Assembly: GCA_020635205.1 (NCBI GenBank)
Contig: JACKAE010000002.1
Span: forward strand, 1 to 64,000
Direction: 5' to 3'
Source of the DNA: Ignavibacteria bacterium
Lineage (GTDB): Bacteria > Bacteroidota > Ignavibacteria > OLB7
DNA length: 64,000 bases
The notes under the pieces were generated by a model. That model searched no databases, was not told where the DNA came from, and saw nothing but the letters and a program-made list of their open reading frames with translations. Made by a program: the position numbers and the translations under genes. Position 1 is the stretch's first letter, and each line of letters starts with the position of its first letter. Positions 52,066 to 61,900 of this stretch are shown piece by piece.

Positions 52066-53874
52066 GTGCGTTTCAGTCTTCGATATTTTCTCCTTGCAGT
52101 CGCAAGCCTTCTGATCTTCTCTGCAAACCTTCAGAGTCAAGTTCTTCCCGAATACGACTATCGAATCACGCCGGTTGACGTTGCTAACACCACAGGGAAC
52201 GACTACGCACCGACACTTTCAAAGGATCATCGAACGCTCTGGTTCTGTTCCTACGAACGCCCCGAAGGTTTCGGCAACGCAGACGTTTATCGGTCTGTTG
52301 CCCCTGAAGAGGAGGGGGAGTGGGAATCTCCGTTAAATGCTGGAAGCAACTGGAACTACGACGATAACGAGGGAGCTATTGCGATTGCTGCCGATGGAAA
52401 GACAATCGTGATTGCAACTGATGGGAGGGATGGGTATGGAGACACCGATCTGTTTATTGCAGAGCTGGAGGGGGATAGTGTGAAGAACGTGCGGAATCTT
52501 GGAAAGAACGTAAACTCGCGCTACTGGGATTCGCAACCCTCGATTACTGGCGATGGGAAGACGATCTACTTCGCTTCTACTCGTCCGGGGGGATATGGTG
52601 GTGTCGATATTTGGGTAACTCACAATGTGGATGGAGTTTGGTCGCGAGCTATCCCGCTCGACTCAACGATCAACACGGTTGATAACGAGCGCTCTCCTTT
52701 CGTTATTCAAAACGGAACGTCACTCTTCTTCTCAAGCGACCGTCCGGGAGGGTTCGGCAAAGAAGATTTTTGGGTTTCCTATCTAACGCTTGGTGATTGG
52801 CAGAAGCCTCTGAACTTGGGGGGAGAGATTAACTCATCGGAAGATGAACTCTTCTTCCACGCTCCCCCCGGAAGCAAATACTTTTACTTCGCGTCGAATC
52901 GGCGTGGCCCGTCGATGATGCTCGACATCTACGCAGGCTCACCGAACGTCTTCGGCGATGGACGCTATCTTCTGGATATAGAGATTGTTGACAGTCTAAC
53001 GGGCCAACCTATCCCAGCCTACGTAACGGTGACCGACATTGAAGAGAACCATATTGTCTGGGAGTTCACCACTGATTCAGTTGGGCTAAATCGCTATCAG
53101 ATGGTTCTTCCTGCGGGACGAGATTATCAGATTACAGCGCGTAGATCGCTGAAAGATGTCGTCACGTTTAACGTAGTCGATCCAGTGGGTGAGAGAGGGG
53201 AGCAGGTGAAGCTCGGGTTCAATCTTCTGGAGAATGCCTTGCCTGAGCGTGAGCTGATTCTCTTCGACCTTGGGGAGTATAACGTTCCCTTCTTCGTTAC
53301 CGGCTACTATCGTCCGAACACACCGGAGTCTCTTCCTGAATTGCTCGATATGCTGGGTGGCTCGCTGTCGAAGGCGACATATATCGAACGATTCCCTCGC
53401 GGCTCGGCTCGGCACAAGGAGTATCAGGACTATTCGGAGAAGATCGACTCGATTCTCGACAACATGGCGATGACAATCATCGATACCATCGCGCCGAACT
53501 TCCTGAGGCTCGCTCCGGCGAACGAAGCAATGGAGTTAATAGTTACCGGCTATGTCGACCCGCAGATTTTTAGTGGTCTCTACTATGAAGAACCGGTGAT
53601 TGAGTTCTCCGACATCAACGGGAAGTTACATGCAGTTCGGAAGGGAGATCGAATAGAGAACTTCGAGCTTTCTGGAATGCGGGCTGTCTTCGCTCAACGT
53701 CTCGTAGACAAGATGCTGCAGCGCAGAGCAACGTCGGGCAACCCTGCTTTCCTCACACTGTTGGACTCCGGTCGCATCCGCTACCGAACAGTGGCTGGTG
53801 GCGTCAGCGGAGGACAAACAGAGTATGACAAGCAGCGAAGAATCCACGTGCTGATCGTCAGAGCCGAGAAATAG
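52066..53874 (+). CDS. PD40-repeat protein with OmpA-like C-terminus
   Basis: A ~602-residue exported protein. The frame opens with TTG at 52009, but a GTG at 52066 gives a proper signal peptide (RFSLRYFLLAVASLLIFSAN), so that start is preferred. Residues ~30-310 are PD40/TolB-like propeller blades: APTLSKDHRTLWFCSYERPE, GKTIYFASTRPGGYGGVDIW and GTSLFFSSDRPGGFGKEDFW. A small beta-sandwich follows (IVDSLTGQPIPAYVTVTDIE). The C-terminal ~200 residues resemble a divergent OmpA/peptidoglycan-binding domain: PFFVTGYYRPNTPESLPELL, MELIVTGYVDP and LSGMRAVFAQRLVDKMLQ. Such proteins link the outer membrane to the wall; some belong to the T9SS (PorE-like), which this window does not prove. Confidence 0.78.
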   Translation: MRFSLRYFLLAVASLLIFSANLQSQVLPEYDYRITPVDVANTTGNDYAPTLSKDHRTLWFCSYERPEGFGNADVYRSVAPEEEGEWESPLNAGSNWNYDDNEGAIAIAADGKTIVIATDGRDGYGDTDLFIAELEGDSVKNVRNLGKNVNSRYWDSQPSITGDGKTIYFASTRPGGYGGVDIWVTHNVDGVWSRAIPLDSTINTVDNERSPFVIQNGTSLFFSSDRPGGFGKEDFWVSYLTLGDWQKPLNLGGEINSSEDELFFHAPPGSKYFYFASNRRGPSMMLDIYAGSPNVFGDGRYLLDIEIVDSLTGQPIPAYVTVTDIEENHIVWEFTTDSVGLNRYQMVLPAGRDYQITARRSLKDVVTFNVVDPVGERGEQVKLGFNLLENALPERELILFDLGEYNVPFFVTGYYRPNTPESLPELLDMLGGSLSKATYIERFPRGSARHKEYQDYSEKIDSILDNMAMTIIDTIAPNFLRLAPANEAMELIVTGYVDPQIFSGLYYEEPVIEFSDINGKLHAVRKGDRIENFELSGMRAVFAQRLVDKMLQRRATSGNPAFLTLLDSGRIRYRTVAGGVSGGQTEYDKQRRIHVLIVRAEK

Positions 53875-53903
53875 AGACTCACTATCAGGAGAAAGTCGAG
53901 CAA

Positions 53904-53949
53904 GTCCCGCAGGGACGCTCCCCCCATAACCGCGGATGTGAATCCGCGG
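53904..53949. repeat. Solo palindrome pair
   Basis: GTCCC-GCA-GGGAC (53904-53916) and CCGCGGAT-GTGA-ATCCGCGG (53930-53949). The second matches the array hairpin CCGGGGAT-GNNA-ATCCCCGG with a paired G-to-C and C-to-G change, so the stem is preserved. Confidence 0.65.
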
Positions 53950-53978
53950 ACTGTCAGCACTACACACACTCTACTCTC

Positions 53979-54761
53979 CTACAGCACGTACCCAAACAGT
54001 GCATCAATCATCAAAATCGCTGCCGAGGAGAGCGTAAAGGAGCGGACTGCCGACGAGCCGACACCCTCGGCTCCTCCAGATGTACTGAAGCCGACGTGGC
54101 AGCCAATCAGTGCGGTAACTCCGCCGAAGATCAAGGACTTCACGAGACCGAGAACAATTTCTGAAATGCGGAAGTAGTTCTGAATCGAACCGAAGAAGTC
54201 AGCCTCGGAGAGGTTGAACTTCAGCGAGGCCAACAAGAACGCGCCGGCGATTGCCACAACGTGGGCGAAAACTATCAGCACAGGCATCATCAATGTGGCA
54301 GCCAGAACGCGGGGCATTGCCAGGTAGCGTGCCGGATCGATCGCCATCATCTCCAGCGCGTCGATCTGCTCGGAGACTTGCATCGTTCCGATCTGCGCGG
54401 CAATAGCTCCACCAATTCGTCCGGCTATTATCAACGCGGTGAGTACTGGAGAAAGTTCTGTGAAGACGACCGTAGAAATTGAGCCGCCGATAAAGGGCTT
54501 GGCAATTTCGAGCAGATTAAATTTCACGAACAGGTTGGTTGCTTGCAGGGCGGCAATCGCACCGGTGAAGGCTCCAATCAGGATAACCAGGGGAAGAGCG
54601 TTCACACCAATGATTGCCATTTGCTCGGTTACCAGACGGTGGGAAGTGAGTGCTCTCGGAGTGTAGCGAAGCACGTTCCACCCCAACATGATGATGCGTC
54701 CGAACTCTGCAAAGAAGCCGAGAATCAGTCGACCGACAACGGCGAAAAAGTTTCCGATCAA
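53979..54761 (-). CDS. MlaE-family ABC transporter permease
   Basis: A 260-residue inner-membrane permease of the MlaE/YrbE family, which moves phospholipid between the membranes in Gram-negative bacteria. Typical segments: MAIIGVNALPLVILIGAFTG, AIAALQATNLFVKF, TVVFTELSPVLTALIIAGRI, GGAIAAQIGTMQVSEQIDAL and EMMAIDPARYLAMPRVLAAT. The start is TTG at 54759-54761, preceded by AAGGATTACGAA, a good ribosome site; no ATG is available before residue 25. An MlaF ATPase and an MCE (MlaD) partner normally sit next to it, but neither is seen on either side here, so the complex partners must be elsewhere. Confidence 0.92.
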   Translation of the reverse strand: MIGNFFAVVGRLILGFFAEFGRIIMLGWNVLRYTPRALTSHRLVTEQMAIIGVNALPLVILIGAFTGAIAALQATNLFVKFNLLEIAKPFIGGSISTVVFTELSPVLTALIIAGRIGGAIAAQIGTMQVSEQIDALEMMAIDPARYLAMPRVLAATLMMPVLIVFAHVVAIAGAFLLASLKFNLSEADFFGSIQNYFRISEIVLGLVKSLIFGGVTALIGCHVGFSTSGGAEGVGSSAVRSFTLSSAAILMIDALFGYVL

Positions 54762-54902
54762 TTCGTAATCCTTATCGTGTAAAATGTTCTCTGCAATTTC
54801 CCGACATCTTTGTCCTGTGTGCCGGAACCATTTCCCCTCAAGATAGTCATCCCGTCCGGACTGTCCGGAGGCTGATTTCTTTTTCGACTGTTGGAAGCTG
54901 AC

Positions 54903-56426
54903 ATGAAGAACTTGCAGACGGCGTTTGATACAGTGATTGTTGGGGGAGGGTTCGGGGGGCTGACGGCGGCTCTTCTACTTGCCAACAGAGGGGAAGACAT
55001 CTGCTTATTGGAAGGGCATACCGTAACCGGAGGCTCGGCAAGTTGCTTCGATCGGTTTGAGCGAGATAGCTCCGGGAACTACCTCCGCTATCGATTTGAT
55101 GTGGGAGCTACAACCCTTTCTGGACTTCACGAGGGAGGCCCCCTCCGTCGGCTCTTCAATGAAGGTGGGGCTACTCCTCCAATGCGGAGTGTTGATCCCG
55201 GAATGATTGTGACATTTGCGGATGAACGTCGCATCTATCGCTGGAGTGATACCGACAAGTGGATTGCCGAGTGTGAGAGAGTTTTTGCGCCAGAAGGACA
55301 ACGTCCTTTCTGGGAACATATCTTCCGCATTAATCAACGTGGGTGGAACCTCTCGGAGAAGAATCCAAGTTTCCCGCCAAAGTCGTTGGGAGACCTTCTC
55401 CGCATGGCTCGCCCTATCAATCTCCGCAACCTCGATCTTCTCCAATATCTGTACCGCTCGGTTGCTGAAGAGATGGAGCGTTATGGCGTAAATTGTGATT
55501 CCCGCTTTCACGATTTCCTCAAAGAGCAGTTGATGATTACCTCGCAGAACGTTCCCTCCGACACTCCTTTTCTGGTTGGGGCAATGGGGCTGGCATACCC
55601 CTCCGATACTTGGTATCCAGAGGGGGGAATGTATGGTGTGGCGAGGTGGTTAGAGCATGAGATTGAAGGTCGTGGTGGAGTTGTTCGGACGAAACGGCGT
55701 GGAAAGCAGATCCGCCGAGATGGAAGTGAGTGGATTATTGAAACGTCTCGGGAGAACTATCGAGCGAAGAGAGTGATCTCGAATTTGACAACGTGGGATA
55801 TGGCGGAGTTGCTTAATAATAGGGGAGATACGATTCGGCAGTTGAATCAGTTAGATGAGACCGTAGAGTTGTGGGGAGCCTTCACACTCTACGTTGCGGT
55901 TCAAGATACATTGGAAGATGGTGGCTCCCTCTACCACCAGATTCACTCCTCTCCACTTCCGCACATCGGAACGCAGTCGATCTTTGTCTCGCTCTCTCCT
56001 TCTGACGACCGTGAGCGCGCTCCCGAAGGATGGCGAACGATTACGGTGAGCACGCATGTACCAAAACCTGAAGAGTGGGAACGGTTGGCTGCCGATGATC
56101 CAGAAGAGTATGAGAGACGGAAAGTTGAAGTTGGGGAGGCAATGTTAGAAGTAATGGGGGGAGGACTTCCCGGTTTTCGAGAGTCTGAAAAGAAGTTCCT
56201 TCTCTACGGCACACCCCGTTCCTTCGCCTTCTACACAGGGCGGCGTCACGGACGGGTTGGGGGCGTTCCCCACACGTTGCGGAGAAGTCTTTTCACTACC
56301 CCAAAGTATCGTACCAGATTGCCAAATGTCTATCTCGTCGGCGACACGCTCTATCCGGGGCAAGGGGTTCCGGCAGTAGTTTTAGGGGCGTTGAATCTGG
56401 TGGATGAGATAGGAAATACGAGTTAA
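54903..56426 (+). CDS. FAD-dependent oxidoreductase, carotenoid desaturase/isomerase-like
   Basis: A 507-residue flavoprotein of the phytoene desaturase/carotenoid isomerase (CrtI/CrtISO) superfamily. The dinucleotide-binding motif is at the N-terminus: FDTVIVGGGFGGLTAALLLA, followed by CLLEGHTVTGGSASCFDRFE. The family's middle segment is visible as YPEGGMYGVARWLEHEIEGR, and the C-terminal FAD segment as NVYLVGDTLYPGQGVPAVVL. It would oxidise or isomerise a polyene or related lipid, with electrons to FAD; the substrate cannot be chosen. The ATG at 54903 (after a TTG at 54891) is the likely start. It diverges from mlaE with ~140 bases between. Confidence 0.85.
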   Translation: MKNLQTAFDTVIVGGGFGGLTAALLLANRGEDICLLEGHTVTGGSASCFDRFERDSSGNYLRYRFDVGATTLSGLHEGGPLRRLFNEGGATPPMRSVDPGMIVTFADERRIYRWSDTDKWIAECERVFAPEGQRPFWEHIFRINQRGWNLSEKNPSFPPKSLGDLLRMARPINLRNLDLLQYLYRSVAEEMERYGVNCDSRFHDFLKEQLMITSQNVPSDTPFLVGAMGLAYPSDTWYPEGGMYGVARWLEHEIEGRGGVVRTKRRGKQIRRDGSEWIIETSRENYRAKRVISNLTTWDMAELLNNRGDTIRQLNQLDETVELWGAFTLYVAVQDTLEDGGSLYHQIHSSPLPHIGTQSIFVSLSPSDDRERAPEGWRTITVSTHVPKPEEWERLAADDPEEYERRKVEVGEAMLEVMGGGLPGFRESEKKFLLYGTPRSFAFYTGRRHGRVGGVPHTLRRSLFTTPKYRTRLPNVYLVGDTLYPGQGVPAVVLGALNLVDEIGNTS

Positions 56427-56514
56427 CCCTTTGATTTTCCGATCATTCCTCGTAGAATGTCGCTCAGTTTAGTGGTCACGTTCACGGTTAGATATTCAGA
56501 CAGGAGAGAGAAGG

Positions 56515-57273
56515 ATGAGAATAGTGTTTGCTGCAATCATGTTGCTCTGTTTGGCAACGGTTCTGCTTCAAGCCCAAGAGATGAGTTCTGCTTGGTTTGG
56601 TGGTATTGGGGTTGGTATCGGCGCACACGATAATGAAGCCTTCTCGAACCGTCTCAGCTCTTGGTCGCCGGTTGGAGAGAACGGGCGGGAAATGGTCTAC
56701 CGAACAGGACGATTCTCCAGCACGGGCTTTACAGCAAATGCGGGTGGAGGTCTCTTGTTAGGAGGGGGATTTGTTCTCGGAGCAAGTGGCGAACGGCTCT
56801 TTTTCCCGTCGGTAGTGGGTGTAACTACTGAAGAAGAGGTTGGTGAGTACAGTCTTAGCGGAGGGGGGGGAGGATTAGAGTTCGGTTGGGCTTTCTATAA
56901 CAACAGTGGAACGCTCGTCTGGCCTTACGTGAGTGTTGGATACTACGGTTACGCGCTCGACTTCACAAATAATCTGAGCGATTCAATCCCACTGTTCGAG
57001 GGAACGCCGATTGCCCCCGGCGGCCAGGCCACATATACTGGCGCAGCTCCACGGATCGGCCTCGGAGTTGGCCTCACCCGATTTCTTGGCGGGAGCAAGG
57101 GGGCATCTTCAATCACCGTGCCAGTTGTAACTGCTCGCCTCGGTTGGGGAATTTTCCCCTCTCACCCAGAGTGGGAACAGGATGGGGTGACCGTTAACAA
57201 TGGAGGACACACACCCTGCTACAGCGCACTTGCTCTTTCGGTTACGATAGGTGGCGGAGGTGCTTCTTTCTGA
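56515..57273 (+). CDS. Secreted beta-barrel-like protein
   Basis: A 252-residue exported protein. Signal peptide MRIVFAAIMLLCLATVLLQA is preceded by GGAGAGAGAAGG just before the ATG. The mature protein is Gly- and aromatic-rich with alternating strands: SSAWFGGIGVGIGAHDNEAF, FTANAGGGLLLGGGFVLGAS, WPYVSVGYYGYALDFTNNLS and RIGLGVGLTRFLGGSKGASS, ending in LSVTIGGGGASF. This is the look of an outer-membrane barrel of ~8 strands. No family is recognised. It lies between the FAD oxidoreductase and the GWxTD gene in the same direction. Confidence 0.68.
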   Translation: MRIVFAAIMLLCLATVLLQAQEMSSAWFGGIGVGIGAHDNEAFSNRLSSWSPVGENGREMVYRTGRFSSTGFTANAGGGLLLGGGFVLGASGERLFFPSVVGVTTEEEVGEYSLSGGGGGLEFGWAFYNNSGTLVWPYVSVGYYGYALDFTNNLSDSIPLFEGTPIAPGGQATYTGAAPRIGLGVGLTRFLGGSKGASSITVPVVTARLGWGIFPSHPEWEQDGVTVNNGGHTPCYSALALSVTIGGGGASF

Positions 57274-57444
57274 GGGAATGCTTTGGTAGAAGATCGTGGA
57301 TGGTAGATCGTAGTTTGTTGGGGTGTAGTGTGAACGACGATCTACTCCCCACTACCCCACTATCAATTCCTTCCTCAGTTAATCGTCGTCCTCTCTCAGC
57401 GTGAAAGAATGGGGGGGCGTTCCTTCCGATCAAGTTCAAAGATT

Positions 57445-58839
57445 ATGGCGTTCAACATGGCTCGGCTTCACCGTAGCACTCTACTTCTCTTCGTGCTCCT
57501 TCTCTCTCCAGCAATCGAAGCACTGGGGCAGTCCGATGCTCCCCGTACAGATTTACGTGATCTCTATTCTTGGGGGGATGACTACTTCATCGAGGTGATC
57601 GTAATGCCGGGTGAGAGTGGGAATAAGAGTCGGGTTTCAGTATTGATTCGGTTGACTTACGACCTCCTGACCTTCCGCAAAACGACAGTTGCTGGCAACA
57701 CAGACGATCTCTACATTGCCCTCCCTTCAGTCTATGTGGAGGCTGAGGCGACTGACGGCGTTGTTGCCGACTACGATTCTTGGAGCGACACTGTTAGTAC
57801 CACAGAGTATCGCCAGACCAATTCAAAGCAGACACTCGCTTCGGGAAGTATCGAGCTTGCCTTACGACCCGGCAGGTATACCATTACCTACACTGTGGAT
57901 GATGGCTCGCCGGGGAACCGTTTTACAAAGGAAACTCTCCCCTTCACCGTTCCCGATTTTGGAGATGATCTGCCGGCAATTGGCACACCAATCATGCTGC
58001 GGGATATTGCGGAGAACGAAATTCATCCAGCTGCAATTGATGGGAATGCACCTTTCGGTCAATCTATCAAAACCTTTATCCCTTTAGCGAGTGTAGAAGC
58101 ACCGGAACACCTTCGCTGCGAATTCTACACCGTTGTTCGAGATGAGAAGACAGGGAGCCTGCAGGAAATGCGTTCGGTAGGTACCGGCATTGTGAAGATG
58201 CCGAGTAGAATGGCGGTTGGGGAGTTCAAGCCAGTTAGATCGGAGCTTGTGGCATCTCTCCAGAGGGAAGAAGTTCCTGAGAAAGTGTGGGGGGCACTTT
58301 GCGAGTTCGATGCTTCTGAACTTGAGCCGGGAGAATATGCCTTGGAGATAACTGCTCGGGAAGGGGGGAGAGAGAAAGTCGACACGCAATTCTTCCAGTT
58401 GAAGTGGATCGATATGCCCTATTCTCTTTCGAGTACTACCTATGCAATCAAAGCTCTAAGGCCAATTGCAACCGACGATGAAATTGATCGATTGCTCGGC
58501 GTTGGGAAGGAGAAACAAAACGATGCTCTCTGGCAATATTGGAAGAACCTCGATCCGACACCAGAGACAGTCTATAATGAGCGGATGGCCGAATATTACC
58601 GTCGTGTTGACTATGCATTCTTCAACTTTGCTACGCTACAGCAACAGGATGGCGTTTTCACAGATCGAGGAAAAATCTACATCCTCTTCGGCCCGCCAAC
58701 TGAGACTCGGAGAGAGTTTGACCCAGACGCTAATCCGAAGGAGATTTGGAGGTACGACAACGTCGTCAAGCGAGAATTTGTCTTTCGAGACAGGAATGAA
58801 TCGGGAACCTATCGACTGGTGGAGTATTACGATCTGTGA
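57445..58839 (+). CDS. GWxTD-domain protein
   Basis: An exported protein of ~464 residues with a C-terminal GWxTD domain, known from Bacteroidota, Chlorobi and Acidobacteria and of unknown function. The hallmark is QQDGVFTDRGKIYILFGPPT (G-x-x-T-D then I-Y-I-x-F-G-x-P), followed by NPKEIWRYDN and RLVEYYDL. The signal peptide is RLHRSTLLLFVLLLSPAIEA with GQS after it; starts at 57409, 57445 or 57457 are all possible, and the later two fit the signal peptide better. The middle is beta-rich (PGRYTITYTVDDGSPGNRFT; ELEPGEYALEITAREGGREK). A terminator follows. Confidence 0.85.
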   Translation: MAFNMARLHRSTLLLFVLLLSPAIEALGQSDAPRTDLRDLYSWGDDYFIEVIVMPGESGNKSRVSVLIRLTYDLLTFRKTTVAGNTDDLYIALPSVYVEAEATDGVVADYDSWSDTVSTTEYRQTNSKQTLASGSIELALRPGRYTITYTVDDGSPGNRFTKETLPFTVPDFGDDLPAIGTPIMLRDIAENEIHPAAIDGNAPFGQSIKTFIPLASVEAPEHLRCEFYTVVRDEKTGSLQEMRSVGTGIVKMPSRMAVGEFKPVRSELVASLQREEVPEKVWGALCEFDASELEPGEYALEITAREGGREKVDTQFFQLKWIDMPYSLSSTTYAIKALRPIATDDEIDRLLGVGKEKQNDALWQYWKNLDPTPETVYNERMAEYYRRVDYAFFNFATLQQQDGVFTDRGKIYILFGPPTETRREFDPDANPKEIWRYDNVVKREFVFRDRNESGTYRLVEYYDL

Positions 58840-58898
58840 GATTAAGGAGAGGGGAACGGAATGGTTCGGTAATTTTGCTTGGATAATCTGAAACGACA

Positions 58899-58928
58899 GC
58901 TTGTTAGAGGCGTGCAAGCCTTTTTTTT
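58899..58928 (+). terminator. Rho-independent terminator
   Basis: Stem GCTTG (58899-58903) with CAAGC (58915-58919), extended by a T-G wobble, and then eight T (58921-58928). It lies 60 bases after the GWxTD gene and 62 bases before the dehydrogenase gene, so it separates the two transcripts. Confidence 0.75.
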
Positions 58929-58989
58929 GCGATAAACAACGTTCTATTCACAATATGGCTCCGAGCGGTTTTGCGCCGGAGCAATTGCC

Positions 58990-61900
58990 ATGAGCACCTT
59001 CGGACCAAACTCGGCATACATCAACGAACTCTACTACGAGTACCTGAAGAATCCAGGCACTTTCAATGAGTCGTGGCAGACATTCTTCAGCAACTACCAT
59101 CCAGATGCTAACGGCGATCTGGAGACGATCTCTACAGGGGTTGGGTCGAGTGTCGGAAGCGTAGAGCCACAGAAAGCTCCTTCGCCGGGATCGAACGGCA
59201 GTTCGGTTGCGGAACCTTCCGTACCAAGCTCGACAAACGGTCTTCCAGTCAACGAGAAGCGGAGAGAAGAAGCCTCGACACCACCCGCTTCCACAACGGT
59301 GACACCTTCTCAGGGAGGGTCGCCAACGCCAGTTCCTGAGAAGAAGGAGAGTGCTTCACCCTCCCCTCCGGCTGGTGGAGTAAAATTGAGTGGTATCCCT
59401 CTACGCATTGCCCAGAACATGGAACAGAGCTTGACGCTCCCTACGGCAACATCGTTCCGGGAAATTCCAGTGAAGTTGATGGAGGAGAATCGTCGACTTA
59501 TCAACGGTTACCTGAGTGCGAGCGACCAAGGGAAAGTTAGCTTTACCCACCTTATCGGCTGGGGAATCGTTAAGGCGATGGCTCACTATCCAAATATGAA
59601 TAACGCGTTCGATCAGGTTGGGGCTACCTCATATCTGGTAGAACATCCTGACGTTAACCTCGGACTCGCCATCGATGTGGCGAAGCCGGGGGGGGGACGA
59701 TCGCTGGTAGTGCCGAGCATTAAGAAGGCAAACCAGATGACCTTCAGCCAGTACTACGACGAGTACGAAAACCTCGTCCGCAAGGGACGTGAAGGGAAGC
59801 TGGAGATCGATGACTTTGCCGGAACCACAGTAACGCTGACAAATCCAGGAACTATTGGAACGGTCGCCTCGGTTCCACGCCTGATGAAGGGGCAGGGAAC
59901 AATTATCGCTACAGGTGCGATCAACTACCCGAGTGCATATCTCGGAATGAATGCCGAGACTTTGAACGAGCTGGGGATCAGTAAGGTGATGCAGATGACA
60001 TCTACCTACGATCACCGCATTATTCAAGGGGCTGAGTCTGGACTCTTCTTGGCGAAACTTCAGGAGTTGTTGACCGGAGGAGAAAATTTCTACACAGATA
60101 TTTTCCGTGCGCTGAAGATTCCATACCGTCCGCTTGAGTGGCATCGTGACACCCACCGTTCCAGATTTGGGATGAACGGAACGCACGAGGCGATCATGCT
60201 CCAGCAGAAAGTGCTCAGGATGATTAACAGCTTCCGTGTGCGGGGACACTTACAGGCGCACATCAATCCACTCGGGGAAGACCTACACTACCATCCCGAT
60301 CTCGATCCGGCAACCTACGATCTGACAATCTGGGATTTCGACCGCATCTTCATGACTGGTGGTCTTGCCGGAACAGAGGAGGCGGACCTTCGCACAATCC
60401 TCTCCGTTCTTCGCGATACCTACACGCAGCGTATCGGTGTAGAGTACATGCATATTCAGGACTGGGATCGGAAGTACTGGCTTCAGGATCTGATGGAGAC
60501 CTCACGCAACCAGCCGAACTTGAGTCAGGCTGAGAAACTGAGAATCCTGCGGAAGCTCAGTCAGGCAGAGCTTTTCGAGAAGTTCTTGCAGACAAAGTAT
60601 ACAGGGCACAAGCGTTTCTCGCTGGAAGGGGCTGAGAGCTTGATCCCGATGTTAGACGAGTTGATTCACAAGGCAGGAGAGTTCGGTGGGAAAGAGGTGT
60701 TGATCGGCATGGCTCACCGTGGGCGACTGAATGTTCTGGTGAACATTTTAGGGAAGAGTGCGCAGACGATCTTTGCTGAGTTTGAGGAAGGGGCTGCGAC
60801 AACTGAACTCGACCGTTCAGGTGACGTTCCCTACCATACCGGTGCTGCCGGAGTTTCAATTGCCGAGGGGAGAACAGTTGAACTCTACCTTGCGCCAAAT
60901 CCAAGCCACCTTGAGGCGGTTGACCCGATTATTGAGGGAATGGCTCGGGCGCGACAGGATAAAGTCAACAGCGAAGAGTCTGTTAACCAGTACGTTCCTG
61001 TGTTGATTCACGGCGATGCCGCGTTTGCTGGACAAGGTGTTGTAGCCGAGACTCTGAACATGAGCCAGTTGAAGGGATACCATACTGGTGGGACGATTCA
61101 CATTGTGGTGAATAACCAGATTGGCTTCACAGCTTCGCCAGAGGATACATATTCTGGAGTCTACAGCACAGATGTTGCCCGGATGGTACAGGCTCCGATC
61201 TTCCACGTCAACGGAGATGATCCGGAGAGTGTGATTCAAGTGATGCGGCTTGCCTTCGAGTATCGGCGCAAGTTCCGTCAGGACGTTGTGATCGACATGT
61301 TCTGCTATCGCAGGCACGGGCACAACGAGAGCGATGAGCCAAGCTACACGAACCCAGTTCTCTACAGTAAGATCAAAGGTCATCCATCTGTCCGCCACGT
61401 CTACACCGAGCGCTTGGTACGCAATGGCACGATGACGCAGGAGAAAGCAGATGAGATCGAGGTGAAGTTCAAGGATGAGCTGGAGGCATTGTTGGAGGCA
61501 ACCAAAGCACAGCCGAAGGTCTCTGATCCGGAAGACCCTCTGGCCGAGCAGCGCATCAACCCGAAAGAGACTTGGTCAGATCCGACAACCAGAATTCCAG
61601 AGTTTACGTTCGACCACATCGCAAAGCACCTCGCCACAGTTCCAACTGAAATTGAAGTGCATCCAAAACTGGGTCGACTGATTGAGAATCGGACGAAGCA
61701 GATAGGAGATGGGAAGATCGACTGGGCACTGGCTGAGGCATTTGCCTTCGGTTCATTGGCCTTAGAAGGATATCCGATTCGACTCTCTGGGCAGGATTCA
61801 CAGCGAGGAACCTTCTCGCAGCGGCACGCCGTACTGCACGATCAGAATAGCCACCGCACTTGGTCGCAACTCGATAATTTGAGCGAGACCCAGAGTCGCG

